This document shows, piece after piece, positions 1-11,327 of a stretch of DNA of 64,000 nt. Below the pieces are notes generated by a model. It worked only from the letters and a program-made list of their open reading frames with translations. It made no database searches and was not told the origin of the DNA. The DNA is from Seminavis robusta (Eukaryota > Bacillariophyta > Bacillariophyceae > Naviculales > Naviculaceae): assembly GCA_903772945.1 (NCBI GenBank), contig CAICTM010000057.1, positions 83,864 through 147,863 of the forward strand, given 5' to 3'. The first letter of the stretch is position 1; every line of letters begins with the position of its first letter. The position numbers were made by a program, and so were the translations under genes.

Positions 1-152
1 TTCGCGTGGTGGAAGGCACAGTGGAGACACCACCTCCTGGAGTGACCTATGGATTTGTTGATATGTACCCAAAGAAGATAGTGGTTCGAGGCTTTGGGGG
101 CTGTAAATCTGCCGAGTACGACCTCTCCAGGATGCAACAAGCTAGAGTATGA
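1..152 (+). CDS. Metallophosphatase (ADP-ribose/CDP-alcohol diphosphatase-like), 3' end only
   Basis: The reading frame from base 3 to the TGA at 150-152 encodes the last 49 residues of a protein closely similar to the C-terminus of the full gene at 3421-4701. Shared blocks include ETPPPG, the Y-x-FVD-x-YP segment, KIVVRGFG and SAEY. The nucleotide sequence is also nearly the same over the KIVVRGFG stretch, so the two genes look like recent tandem copies. The catalytic part lies left of the window. The tail after SAEY differs and is shorter than in the second copy. Function is inferred only from the paralogue. Confidence 0.7.
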   Translation, partial: RVVEGTVETPPPGVTYGFVDMYPKKIVVRGFGGCKSAEYDLSRMQQARV

Positions 153-544
153 CATGTACATCTGCTGAAGATTGACTACATTGGCTTGTTGATGGTTACA
201 TACAAGACAGCTGAATGCTTACATACAATGGTGAAGCTTGCCAAGATCCATAGGAAAGGAATAGAATCATAAAGGGACGTGACCATGGTACTAATATGCA
301 TAATATATGAGGGGAATCAAAAAGGGTCTAAAAATGGGTCACGTTTCCGCAAGAAGCTCTTCAATGGAAGTGGCGCCATGGCAATCGGTCCAGAGATGAA
401 CCGAGAACGTCCAAACTGATAAAAATTTAAAGGATGACTCATTCGATCAACGCATTCGTACTGCATACACGTCCCCAACTCTGCGTAGACCGCCACCCGT
501 GTTTTGCTTCGAAGAGGCGACAGGTTCCAGTAGAAACGCAACGA
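153..544. other. Intergenic, convergent 3' ends
   Basis: No gene is seen in these 392 bases between the + strand phosphatase tail and the minus-strand LtrA-like gene. The short open frames here show no recognisable domain. The region should hold both 3' UTRs. Confidence 0.5.
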
Positions 545-2893
545 TCAGATGACGTACTTGTTCAACTGTTTGATCTCACCCGCTCGATCCGAAGGTGGCT
601 CCAGTCGTTCGATCGGTGCCTCAAACAGGGCTTCGTCCATCGAGATCCTATCATCTGTCGTCGATGAGGAATGTGACCTGGAACTCAGTGATCTGCCAGA
701 AGCCGGTGTCTTTGCGCGGCTCTTCCTTTTCGGCAAGGAACGCGTTGAAAGAATGATCGATACAGCTCGGCTTTTGATGGACACCATTTTCTCCTTGATG
801 TCGTTATCGTGTTGAACAACGCCCCATCCAACCACTCTTGTCGTCGCCATGTTTGTGACGATAAGGAAGCCCATAATGTTCACCTTCAAAGTTTGACTTG
901 CCCATGACCACTGACTTAGCGATAAAGTGTAGGCAATCAAGACAACCTTGAATAGACAAATTATGAGCAGGGGCCAGTTTACGGACCAAAAGCGACACAA
1001 TGCCAGGTCACGGCACAACACTGCGTAACTCTTTGTCACTGATTTCTGCGTTGTCAGCATCAATTCCAGCGTCAGCAGTATCACGGCAAGGGAATAGCAG
1101 TACAGGGACGCAACAGTCTTGTCGGGTATGTCGATAGTCCCCCCTGCAAGCATTCGGTGACCCTCTTCATGTTCTTGTTCCTCCTCTTCTACTTGCATCA
1201 GAACGTTGGTCAACATGATTTTGTAGGAAACGCCGAACGCAATCAAGCTCGCGGACAAGAGTTGAATCAACATGCCGTAGAGTGTTGCCGTGAACATGGA
1301 CCTGGAAAGAGCATGTCCGTTGGAGTGGCTGGGTTCCGACTCGAAGATGATCATTTGGATGATAATGACAGTCAGGCAACCCATTGCCGTAATCCCATAG
1401 TACTCGGCTGTTTCGGTTGTCTCTACGATCAGCAATGATAGGATGCTTTCACCGATCATCAGCATCAACCATTCTCCGTATCGATGAAAGACAAAGTCGA
1501 CGTTGTAGGGTACATAGTGTTGTCGGATATACTGAGCGTTTGCATCTCGATTTCCGACCGTGTCGTATTGTCGATACAAAGTGTGAACCAGATTGAAGAT
1601 GTAAATTGTCATGCATAAAATCAGTGGGACGTCAGCAATGGACCATACCATCCCCCCGTCGCATCCATCTCCTCCTTCTCCTCCCAACATTCGATGTCCG
1701 CTGCTATACTCGGCACAACCAGTAGATACGCTTGCCGCCAGGAATCTAACGTGGCCATCGTCATGATGGTCGTCCGTGTTTGCATAAGATGTCTCTGCAG
1801 TTTCGGATGTGTAAGCGTCATTGCTGTTTTCGTAGTTGCCATTGTATCCATTCTCGTAGGCTTGGTTCTCCTGCTGTCCCTGGGATCCACCGCCACCACC
1901 ACTGTCCAGTTCTCCGTCAAAGAAGGAATATCCAGCCAGAAAGGCTGCTACCAAATATGTCAGACTGGTCGGGATAGAGCGGAACAAGATCCTTCGTCGG
2001 GTGTGATTTCTAATGGCAGTCCTATCTCCCTCTGCGAAAAAGTATAGCTCCAACTTGAGTCCCAATTGCAGCATGGATTCTCCAAAGAGCGCGGATGTCA
2101 ATGCCAAGGTTTCAAAACTGTGCTTGTCACTCAAAAACTTGATTGGCTTGATGGATAGTACCGCCAAACAAACACACGCGAAACGCATCAAAGAAAACAG
2201 TCTGTGGGCATGATCCACCAATGTGTATCTTGCCCAGTACATGACATCATTTTCCCACATATTGTAGAGCGGCCCAAAGATGCCAATAAAGTAGACCACT
2301 CCTCGAGGCCATTGATATCCTCCCGAATCGAGTGCACTGAGGATCATGACGCCCAAGTTAAAGGCGGCCGCCACATAAAAGAGATCAAAGAATAGGTCTC
2401 CCCAGTTGACATGCGGCAATACCTGGCGGTCATCCCAGTACTGACGTTGAACAGGGCGACAATACCATGGGATACTGAGCAATGGATGATGAATCTCGTC
2501 ATCGTCCTCATCGTCCTCATCGTTGTCAGTATGACCGTGATTGTGATGTTGCTGTAGCTTTTTGGACTTGCGCAAATGAGCCTGGAAGCAATCATCCGTC
2601 TCGGCTCCACGTGTTTCTTGCAAGTATTCCAATACAGACTCTTTGGTGTGAAGCTCGCGGGGGCAGGAACTGGGACGGACGGGGTGCTCGTCTTGTCTCG
2701 TAGTAGAAGCATGGCGGTGATGGCGACCAATACTGCTACCGCCAAGGGGTGATCTGTGGCTTTCTTCGGGGAGGGATTCTAGGACAGATTCTTCATCGGA
2801 CATTTGATATCCTCTTCTTGCTTCTAAGCTTCCCTCTTCTGATCCTAAGGCCGCATCAGGTTGATGCAAGTGGAATGCATGTCGATCTTCCAT
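545..2893 (-). CDS. LtrA-family (low temperature requirement A-like) multipass membrane protein
   Basis: A single uninterrupted frame of 782 residues starts at an ATG in good context. The acidic, His-rich N-terminus (about 1-145) is followed by the family entry segment WGDLFFDLFYVAAAF (about 164-178) and then many hydrophobic segments. The second signature, HRYGEWLMLMIGESILSL at about 470-487, matches the conserved 'ERFG...LGESI' region of LtrA proteins. Two long polar insertions stand out: a Gly/Asn/Tyr/His-rich loop at about 328-415 and a Glu-rich loop at about 567-590. The last 70 residues are basic and serine-rich and probably cytosolic. LtrA proteins are poorly characterised membrane proteins named for a Listeria locus; no transport substrate can be assigned. 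The gene is divergent from the diphosphatase at 3421, with about 530 bp between the starts. Confidence 0.8.
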   Translation of the reverse strand: MEDRHAFHLHQPDAALGSEEGSLEARRGYQMSDEESVLESLPEESHRSPLGGSSIGRHHRHASTTRQDEHPVRPSSCPRELHTKESVLEYLQETRGAETDDCFQAHLRKSKKLQQHHNHGHTDNDEDDEDDDEIHHPLLSIPWYCRPVQRQYWDDRQVLPHVNWGDLFFDLFYVAAAFNLGVMILSALDSGGYQWPRGVVYFIGIFGPLYNMWENDVMYWARYTLVDHAHRLFSLMRFACVCLAVLSIKPIKFLSDKHSFETLALTSALFGESMLQLGLKLELYFFAEGDRTAIRNHTRRRILFRSIPTSLTYLVAAFLAGYSFFDGELDSGGGGGSQGQQENQAYENGYNGNYENSNDAYTSETAETSYANTDDHHDDGHVRFLAASVSTGCAEYSSGHRMLGGEGGDGCDGGMVWSIADVPLILCMTIYIFNLVHTLYRQYDTVGNRDANAQYIRQHYVPYNVDFVFHRYGEWLMLMIGESILSLLIVETTETAEYYGITAMGCLTVIIIQMIIFESEPSHSNGHALSRSMFTATLYGMLIQLLSASLIAFGVSYKIMLTNVLMQVEEEEQEHEEGHRMLAGGTIDIPDKTVASLYCYSLAVILLTLELMLTTQKSVTKSYAVLCRDLALCRFWSVNWPLLIICLFKVVLIAYTLSLSQWSWASQTLKVNIMGFLIVTNMATTRVVGWGVVQHDNDIKEKMVSIKSRAVSIILSTRSLPKRKSRAKTPASGRSLSSRSHSSSTTDDRISMDEALFEAPIERLEPPSDRAGEIKQLNKYVI

Positions 2894-3420
2894 AGTTGCG
2901 TTGTGTGAGATTTTGTTCTTTACAAAACTCTGCCTTCAATCTCCCATTTAACCTCGCTTCTAAGTTAACCTTTGTACTGTAGATTGCTGTTTATCAAGAA
3001 ACAGAGCAACAGCAGGATGCATGCAGGAACTGTCCAACCTTGTAAGTACCGGTAGGGATGGACGCGATATGGCGTTGGAATCCAGATTTTGCCCAGAGCC
3101 AAGGTCCCCATCAAGCCATTCAGTGAGTGCTCACGGATCTTTTGCACTCACACACACGAATGAATTTGAGCTTTCACAGAAGCAATTTTTGGTGTTATTC
3201 CTCTGAAAACCGGATGTCCCAAATATTTTCTCTCCAACTGAAATGGCAATCCGGGTGTCTTGTCAAGCTTGCTGGCTTTATGCAATGACGCATTCGCTGC
3301 GACCAGGAAAAATCTGCATGACCATGAGCACAGCCTTTCTTTCTCTCGTTGCAACCCCACCATGAAATACTTGCTGCATGCACGTCTGCACCACAAGCTG
3401 CGGGACCTTTCAATTTCAAC
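2894..3420. promoter_or_regulatory. Shared 5' region between divergent genes
   Basis: This 527-bp gap lies between the ATG of the minus-strand LtrA-like gene and the first ATG of the + strand diphosphatase, so it must contain both promoters. No clear TATA box was recognised. The open frame of the diphosphatase extends upstream to 3349 but only from a TTG codon. Confidence 0.4.
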
Positions 3421-4701
3421 ATGTTGGCCCAGAGTTGTTGTAAAAGAAGTTCTTTGCTCGCAAGATTCTGGTTTTTCAGTATTGGTGTCTCGCTGGGATC
3501 CGCATTTCTCATTCCTGACAAGAGCATTGGTGGTGCAAGATCATTCACCACAAACTCACAGGTTGTCACTACCAGAATCATGGCAGTCTCCTCTTCCATG
3601 GACACCCCGCCTTCCAAGAGCTCCCAACCGGACTTCACATTTGGATTAATTGCAGATATACAATATGCTCCCATCCCAGACGGATTCTCCTATGGTGGTG
3701 TTCCAAGGTACTACCGACATGCCAAAGATGTGGCTGCTCATGCTGCCAAGCATTTTGAACAAGAACAAATCCCACTGGTAGTCAATCTAGGTGACATTAT
3801 TGATGGAAAGTGTCAAGAAATTGCCAAAAATGGAGGGGATCCCATGGAAGAGGGTATAGATGTTGGCATCGAGTGCACAGAGCATGTCCTTGAAGCATTG
3901 TCCACCTACACTTGTGGCAAGCTACTGCATACATATGGCAACCATGAACTCTACAATCTCAGCAGGGAACAAATTGGACACAAGCTCAACATTCGTTTTG
4001 TTCAAGAGCAGCCAGACAAAGATGGTGTGGGGAGTTCCGTGGGGTACTTCTCCTACCTGGCTACAACCAACAGTGGAAGGAATCTACGATTTGTGGTGAT
4101 TGATTCGTATGATATCACACTGCTGGGACATCCAAAGGGCAGCCCAAAAAGAACCAAGGCCCAAGATATCATGGCCAAGAACAATCCCAATTACCCTGAG
4201 CTGGAAAACTCTCCAGAAGGCTTGGGGGAGTTGCAAAAACGATTTGTTGGTTTTAATGGTGCAGTTGACGAGCCTCAGCTACAATGGTTACGGCAAACAC
4301 TCCAGGAAGCACGAACCAATAGGGAAGAGTGCATCATCGTGTCCCATCAACCTATTTTGCCTGGAACATGTTCCACTGTTACATTAATGTGGAACTACGC
4401 GGATGTGCTGGAAATATTGCGGGAATTCAGTGATGCGGTTCTGTTATCCCTTGCAGGTCATGCCCACAAAGGTGGATACAAATGTGATGAGAAGAGTGGC
4501 ATTCATTTCCGTGTCCTTGAGGCTGCTTTGGAGACTCCACCCCCTGGTATGACCTATGCATTTGTTGATATTTATCCGGACAAGATAGTGGTTCGAGGCT
4601 TTGGGGACTGTGAATCTGCTGAATATAGTCTCAAACAACTGCCAGAAGCACTAGAAGCAGATGCCGAGAGGAATGTAGCAGAGAAGGCTGTCTCGAGCTA
4701 G
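3421..4701 (+). CDS. Mn-dependent ADP-ribose/CDP-alcohol diphosphatase-like metallophosphoesterase, possibly plastid targeted
   Basis: This 426-residue calcineurin-type phosphoesterase carries the family metal motifs in order: ADIQY near residue 79, GDIIDG at about 124-129, GNHELYN from about 173, SHQP near 308 and GHAHKGGY from 346. The DIQ variant of the first motif, the YYRH segment and the WNY-x-D segment before the last motif match the ADPRM family, which hydrolyses ADP-ribose and CDP-alcohols to AMP or CMP. The frame is open upstream to 3349 from a TTG, so the first ATG at 3421 is preferred. It gives a hydrophobic leader (about 10-28) ending in GSAFLIP, which resembles the diatom plastid motif with Phe after the cleavage site. 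An internal ATG at 3580 would give a cytosolic form. A sister copy ends at 152. Confidence 0.85.
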   Translation: MLAQSCCKRSSLLARFWFFSIGVSLGSAFLIPDKSIGGARSFTTNSQVVTTRIMAVSSSMDTPPSKSSQPDFTFGLIADIQYAPIPDGFSYGGVPRYYRHAKDVAAHAAKHFEQEQIPLVVNLGDIIDGKCQEIAKNGGDPMEEGIDVGIECTEHVLEALSTYTCGKLLHTYGNHELYNLSREQIGHKLNIRFVQEQPDKDGVGSSVGYFSYLATTNSGRNLRFVVIDSYDITLLGHPKGSPKRTKAQDIMAKNNPNYPELENSPEGLGELQKRFVGFNGAVDEPQLQWLRQTLQEARTNREECIIVSHQPILPGTCSTVTLMWNYADVLEILREFSDAVLLSLAGHAHKGGYKCDEKSGIHFRVLEAALETPPPGMTYAFVDIYPDKIVVRGFGDCESAEYSLKQLPEALEADAERNVAEKAVSS

Positions 4702-4996
4702 CTACCTGGTCCACATATTACCGGCATAGCTGAACATAGTTAGAAGAGTTCTTGGCCACAGACGTCAGTATCAATGGACAGCTTCGGTCAGTTACTAGCT
4801 ACTCGTAGACTGCGCACACAATTTACTAAAGCCGATCACAGTCCTACATGCAGTCACCGTGTGACTTTCGATTTAGTACTCATACACCGCCAACCAATGC
4901 AGCCAGATAGGCTCCTGAGCCACTACACTGCGTACCGTGTACAGTACGATATCCTCCCGACGACGGCACGACATGAATAAAGAAGGTTGTGCGCCC
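4702..4996. other. Intergenic, convergent 3' ends
   Basis: About 295 bases separate the ends of the diphosphatase and the MORC-like gene. Nothing beyond presumed 3' UTRs is visible. Confidence 0.4.
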
Positions 4997-7900
4997 TTAG
5001 ATCGAGTCTGTACCGTGGTACTTTGAGCGTCGCCCCTGCGTCCATCCAATGCTGACGGCGATATCAGGTTGCACATTTTCGTCGTCAAACTCAGCTTCAC
5101 CGCTGGCATTGCTGTTCTCCAGCCGCCGAATTGTTTCCTCGTGCTGTTCCAATCGCATTTTGAGAGTCTCAATTTCTAGGTTCAGACCAGAGACTTGCTC
5201 CTCTCGTTGATCTTTCACGTCTTGTAGTTCCTTCGATATGAGGTTCCTTTGTCGTTTCGCAATCATCAATTCGTCTCGAGTCTTCTGCAGGGTCTCTTGA
5301 CTCGGTTGGTTCCCATTCTGTTGTTGTGCCTGCTGTTGTTGCACTCGACGCAAGTCCTCGGTGAGCTTTTGAACTGTGGCCCTGTGAACCACGTGCGATT
5401 CTCTCATCAATCGTTTCTGGTCGGCAAGCTCATTTTGAGCAGCGGCCAAAGAGCGTTCAAGATCTGCAATTCTCTGCTGACTCTCCGCTGACGGTGAGGC
5501 TCCGTAGTGATCATTGCTAGGTCGGCTCACGGATGGCGCCGACGAAACTCCTGTGCTCTTTCTCGCGACCTGTCGGCGCGTCCTTTCGGGTGGTGGTCCT
5601 TCATCCCCATAGGAATCGTCGTCCAGCAGCAAAATGGGACGATCCATCGCCTCGCCAGAAGTACGACGTCGTTTGTGGAGTGGTTCTGGTGCACCCGCCA
5701 TTGGAACCGGTGGAGGGCGCATTCCGTGATGAGGTGGTTGCGGAACTCGAGGATGATGAGCCATTGGAGGCAGGCCGCGAGGGTGATGCGGGGCATGCGG
5801 ATTGTGCTGTTGAACAGGCTGTGGCGGTGGCTTCCATTCCATGGGTGCCGGTTTCGGAGCAACGTATGGGTAATGTTCGTCTTGGAATTGGAATATCGTA
5901 GCAGTTCCGGGCACAATTTCATTATAGTAGGTTTTGCGACGAATCCTTGATTTCTTCGTGGTAGGTGCCACGCTTCTCTTCCATTCAAGGCCATCGAAAT
6001 GGGAAAAGTCCGCTTTCCCCAATCGATCCATAGCAATGCTTCGCTGCAGAAAGGCGCTGGGCCTACAGCCCTGCGGGTTGCGGCGCAGAGTATCCAAGTC
6101 TGACAAATGCCGACTGATGGGGTCGCAGAACTTCATAAGCTGTTCTTGCATCAAGCTTTTGAATGAGGTTGTGTTGCACCGCTTTTTGAACTTGTTCGAA
6201 TGGTACTTCCAGTAGCAATCCGCAATTCCCGCCGTCCACGCCAGTAAGTTGCGCTTGTGCGTTTCTCCTCCTTTTTGCTCGGACCATGCGATACCTTGTT
6301 TGGTGGGCATCAACGGCAACTGTGCTTTTTCATCATCAATAATGATTGTGAGCGCTTGCTGATAGTCGGTACCAGAAGCAGCCAAACCAAGAGTGGCACG
6401 AGCATCGTCATCGTGCTGGATCAACCGTCCAGAACTACGACTGTAAATATACATTTGAGCCGTGTTGGGCAGATTGTCGTTTCCGAGACGCAGCGCTTCG
6501 TATCCACAAAAAATGTTGAGATTGTACCCTTCCTTATCCCAGTTGAAGTGTCCAATATCCATGATCGGAGTCTCTCTGGGTACATTCACAGTAAATTTGG
6601 TCATTTCCACGAGTCGATGTTGCCAGTAGGAAAAATGGACCTTTTCCTCTCCGATCCAGAAATCAAATCCCTTGTTGGGAATATTGATGTAGAATTTTGG
6701 AAGTAGCTGTTTGATTTCTTCCAGAAAAAGCGAAGCGGGGTTGTTGCCGTGGAATGAACGGCGACTGTGAACCGCGATATTGTTGTGTTGATGCAAGAGT
6801 GATGCAATAATGACCTGGAAAATATGATCGTAGTTTCCCCACTCGTCATCCCACATGTGTAAACAATGTTCGACGAGTCGTTTGAGCCCAACAACCATGT
6901 CCCCTTGCCCCAGGGCATTTTGGACACAAGTCCCAATCTTTGGATTCTGTGCAATGATGTTGCTAAGATGCGAATGAAATTCTTCTTCAATTTCCCCAGG
7001 AGTTTTGTCGTCAACATCTTCCACAATGAACCATGCGGATGGTAAACAGACTCCTTCTTTGGTTTGTAGACTCTTGGCAATGACTCCCAAGGAATACATG
7101 GGTCCATTGCGCGTGATGACAAAGTTGGCGTCGCTCAGAGTAGCACAACCATGTTTGAGCCCAACTCCATTTTCTAAAGAATCGAATCATACAACAGTCA
7201 ATCGCTTAGCAACAACAACAAAAACAATAGTCCAAGGATTCGCTTTTTTTCAGTCAGTCATAGTACTCACCACCGATGGCATCTCGTTTGGCATTCTTGC
7301 CCACGCCCTTGGTTGATCCATACACCACAAGGACGTCCTTGAGTGGCTTGATGGGTTTGGCGCTGTTGTTGATAATGACAATGCCATTCGGTTCCAGCTT
7401 TTTCATGACGACCTTTCCTTCAATATTGGAATGCAGGGTGGCGTCCAAACACTACACAAGCAAAAAAAGAAAATAGTGAGATAACAAAACCCAAATCTAC
7501 ACACTCTTTGCTTTTTTGGTCGACTGGACTCACATTGTCGAGCAAATCGAGCATGGCATATTTCGGTTCGTCAAAGACACGCGTCCACGAGTTCCACATT
7601 CCATGACCATCAACGGCTGTCATGCCGCTCATGGTGTAATCCGATGCTCCCGGAGAGGTTGGCGGGGGGGCCTTTATGGAGCTGGCGACCGTTTGTGGCC
7701 TTGCAAATTGTGGCGAGTCCTGTTGATGCTGCTGCTCTTCCGGCAGCGAGACCTGCTCTTGCTCTTGATGCTGTTGCTGCTCATACTGTGGGGGCTCATT
7801 CTGTGGGGGCTGAAAATCCTCAACACGCGGTGGTGACTCCTGCCGTGGCTCCTCGAAATGCGGTTGCGGGAGCTCTTCTAGTGGATCCTTTTGTGATATG

Positions 7901-8001
7901 ATTGCGTCGGCAATAGGGTCAGGAAAGGAGAGATGGTCGTCCTGATGATGCCTGCCTTCATCGAAAAAGTGCTGCGAGTCGAATGCCATGTCCCCCGCCA
8001 T
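4997..8001 (-). CDS. MORC-type GHKL ATPase with C-terminal coiled coil, three exons
   Basis: Exons 7534-8001, 7271-7451 and 4997-7173 (minus strand) join to 941 residues; both introns are GTGAGT...AG. The upstream open frame to 8112 begins at GTG, so the ATG at 8001 in an AAAAAATGG context is preferred. Splicing restores the ATPase motifs: N-box LLDNCLDATLHS across exons 1/2 (about 152-163) and IGENGVGLKHGCATLSD across exons 2/3 (about 215-231), then the S5-type segment with YIYSRSSGRLIQ (about 458-469). A Pro/His-rich linker (about 655-715), a KRRR cluster and a coiled coil (about 780-905) follow. MORC ATPases clamp DNA and promote chromatin compaction and silencing; nuclear location is inferred. 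No CW zinc finger is visible. The expected DxGxG box reads IINNSAKPI, so the usual Asp is missing. Confidence 0.8.
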
Positions 8002-9346
8002 TTTTTCTATTGTGTTGTTGTCGGACCACGGATGGGAATGCCAGAGAAAGTCTCTTGTCCAGATTGTCTGTTTTCGTCTCGTCTCGTTACAACCAGCCGA
8101 CACACTCTCCACACTCTATCAAGCTGGCAAGTACCGGTACTAGCTAGTAGCGGTGATATGCTTTCTGTTTCGATGCTCCAGAAGGTTGGTTGTGGCAACA
8201 AAGTCGTCGTTGGCAGTTCGGCTGTTACGTTGTAGTACGTGCTGTAAGCCAGTGCGCGGCGGCGGTCGGTAATTTTTCAAACGGAAGGGCGCGAGAAAAT
8301 GAAAGCCAGCAGGCAAGGCACTGGAAAGAGGGGACAGTTTGCATTGGCTGGGATGAAAACAGAATTTTTCTCAGCCACTCTTTGAAACTCTCTTTGCTTC
8401 CATGGGAAAAGGAACCTAGCTTGCTACAGTATGCTTCTGCTCAGTACTTGAGCTTACTGTAACAGGGAACACCCAGGCAATGCAAACATGTAGCAATGAA
8501 ATTTCTTTTGTTCAAAAGCTTCTTACCTGGCTTGCATGCTTTTGGCTCTTTTGTCTGTGGGGGTCTACTAGCAACTGGAGGTCTCTAACCAAGCCAGCCA
8601 CTGCTCCCTGGTGGCACTTGGGCAGATTGTCAGTTGAGAATCTGGCTGGCACTCTGCCTGGAGAGGTGCAAGCAGGCCAGTTAGTGCAAACAGAAATCAA
8701 GCCCAGCCACTCAAGGTCTTCCACCTTATTTCCAGCCTGCAGGAATGTTCAAGAACACTGGCATGTCAATCAATCAACCAACCAGAAGATTCCATGCTTG
8801 GGAGGAGCTGGTTCAAGCTAGGGCACCAATTGTTAGTCATAGCAAGTCAGCATCGCCGCACTTGGTTTTAGCTAAACACTTGTCAGCAAGTTCCACTCCC
8901 AGGCCTTCCACAGCTGTCACTCAGATCCACTTTTTTATGTCATGTGCTTCATTACAACTTCCTCTTGCTTGCCAATGAGAGAACTGACTACATGATCACC
9001 ACAAGCCTGCCAGTTGATCAACCAACCTATCCTCCATTCCATCAAGCAATGCTTGTTCAAAACATGGACAGCCTGCATGCTAGCTTTGGCTGGTTTCTGG
9101 TAGTGTAAAAAGAAGGTGATCCAGCCTATTTGCATAGCTAATCCATCGTGTCACCAATCAGTAATTGGCCACCTCAGCATCTGCAAGCTACATGCAAAGT
9201 TCCTGTGATCCTTCTGAGTTTGACAGCTCTATCATGTGGCACAGGTAAGAACTGCTGTGTTCATTCAAAATCATGTACTAACTCTTGCACTTTCACTCTC
9301 TATCTTTCTCTTTATACACTATATTGATTTTCTTCCTACAAGTAGG
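8002..9346. other. Intergenic, no gene recognised
   Basis: This 1.3-kb stretch is upstream of the MORC-like gene and downstream of the methionyl-tRNA synthetase. It carries many short ORFs without domains and repeated CCAGCC/GGCTGG-type words around 8560-9130. An ACCGGTAC palindrome at about 8134 lies near the MORC-like start. No supported coding or RNA gene. Confidence 0.4.
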
Positions 9347-11327
9347 TTATGCCTCCACCAACATTTCCTCTGGCATTTCAATTCGTGGGAATACTCCGGT
9401 TGGTTTGCTGATAGAAACGCCCTTGACAATCGGTGACGTCTCCAAATGGGCAAACGTCCGTTCATCCTCGGGTACCTGAAGAAGATCCAGTATTTTGTTG
9501 GCCGAGTCGGGGATGATGGGTTGGTAAAGGATGGCGACTTGTCGTACCACCTCCAGAATGACGTAAAGGACGGTTGCCATTCTTTCGGGATCAGTCTTAC
9601 GAAGGACCCATGGTGCCTGTTCGTCAATGTACTTGTTGGCACTTCGCACCATGCCAACAACTGCTTGTGAATATTTATGAATGGCTTGTACGCTCATGAA
9701 TTCCGAGCATTGGTCTTTCAATCGAGCCGCTTCTTTTAACAATGCTTCATCTTCGGGTGTGTAGTCTCCCACTTCGGCCGGGATGGCTTTGCCACAATTC
9801 TTAAACGCCATGGAGAGTGTACGTTGACACAGATTGCCCAATTCATTGGCAAGATTGTTGTTCACTTTTTGAATCATTGATTTGTGGGAAAAGTCGCCGT
9901 CACTACCAAAACCGACTTCGGCCATCAAGAAAAAGCGTGTTTGATCAACGCCATACTATAGTTTCATTCATTCATTCATGAATTCATTTACCACCATTCA
10001 AAGGTCAGAGAAACACAGCATCCAGGTATTGCATATCAAACAAGCCGACAGCTTACCTTCTCTACCAGCTCGACAGGATCAATGACATTCCCGAGTGATT
10101 TGGAAATCTTTTCACCGTCTTTGGTCCACCATCCATGAGCAAAGAGTCGCTTGGGCAGTGGAATATCCGCTGCCATGAGAAATGCCGGCCAGTAGACGGC
10201 ATGGAATCTTAGAATATCCTTTCCCACGACATGCAACTGTGCCGGCCAAAACTTTTCGAAATTGTTGTTGTTGTCATTGGGATATCCCAATGCACTAATG
10301 TAATTGGTCAGGGCATCAATCCACACGTACATGATATGATCATCGTCACCTGGAACGGGGACTCCCCATTTGAAGGATGTTCGACTGACGGACAAATCTC
10401 GCAGTCCTCCTTCGACAAAGGACAATACTTCGTTGCGACGCGATGAGGGAGCGATACAATCGGGGCAATCCTTGTACCATTGCAGGAGTTTATCTTCAAA
10501 AGCACTGAGTTTGAAAAAGTACGATTCTTCCTTGGCCACCCATTCGACGGCAGCTCCCGTGGGTGCGTTTCCATCTACCAATTCCGATTCCGAATAGAAA
10601 CATTCATCTCGCACCGAGTACCATCCTTCGTAAGTTCCCAAATAAATGTATCCCTTGTCCACCAGTGTCTTCCACAAATGTTGGACGGCATCTTTGTGCT
10701 GGGCATCGGTAGTGCGAATGAATTGATCATTGGAAATGTTGAGCAAGTCTAGGAGATCGCGGAAATTGACCGATACCGAATCGACAAACTCTTGTGGTGG
10801 TATTCCCCGGTCCGCCGCGGATTGTTCCACTTTTTGGCCGTGTTCGTCCGTGCCACTCAGAAAAAAGACGTCTCGTCCACTGAGACGCATAAATCTCGCA
10901 ATCACATCGCACGCTAATAATAAACAAACAAACACAAAAAACCAGCCTGTGAGAATCAAATCAAATCAAATCAGAGTGTGTCTTCCTCTTTCCAAATAAA
11001 ATCTCTTTTGCACTTTGCCCGCCAAGCATGCTAATGGTGTAACTCACCCACGGAAGTGTAAGCGTGACCAATGTGTGGTTTATCATTCACGTAATAGATG
11101 GGAGTAGTGATTTGAAATGGTCCTTTTCCGTCATCAAAAGAGGTGGGTGCCGTGGCCAGCAAGCCATGTTGCCATCTGTGGGTACCAGTAGAAAATCTGG
11201 TAGCAGTTGTGGTTCTAGCAGGAATAACTCGACTGTGAAAGGCTTGTACCAATGGACGACGCAGCAGCATCATCGAACCAAGGATAATCATCTTCATCCC
11301 GACAGAATGTACATGTAGTTGCAGCAT
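9347..11327 (-). CDS. Methionyl-tRNA synthetase, organellar (bacterial type), three exons
   Basis: Exons 11048-11327, 10057-10913 and 9347-9955 (minus) join to about 581 residues. Splicing restores GHAYTSV-A-CDVIARF and the segment EK-YGVDQTRFFLMAEVGFG. Class I synthetase motifs are intact: PHIGHAY near residues 83-89, GTDEHGQKVE at about 113-122 and KISKSLGN near 363-370. The C-terminal helical anticodon-binding part ends without an extra tRNA-binding domain. It charges tRNA-Met in the organelles. The longer open frame to 11375 begins at GTG. The first ATG is 11327, and the ATG at 11297 would give a compact signal sequence (MKMIILGSMMLL) followed by VQAFHS, resembling a plastid bipartite signal. 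A mitochondrial or dual destination is also possible. Confidence 0.9.

Noticed and set aside
8480-8821. 113-codon + strand ORF with a hydrophobic segment
   Set aside because: Made largely of repeated CCAGCC-type words; no similarity to a known protein.
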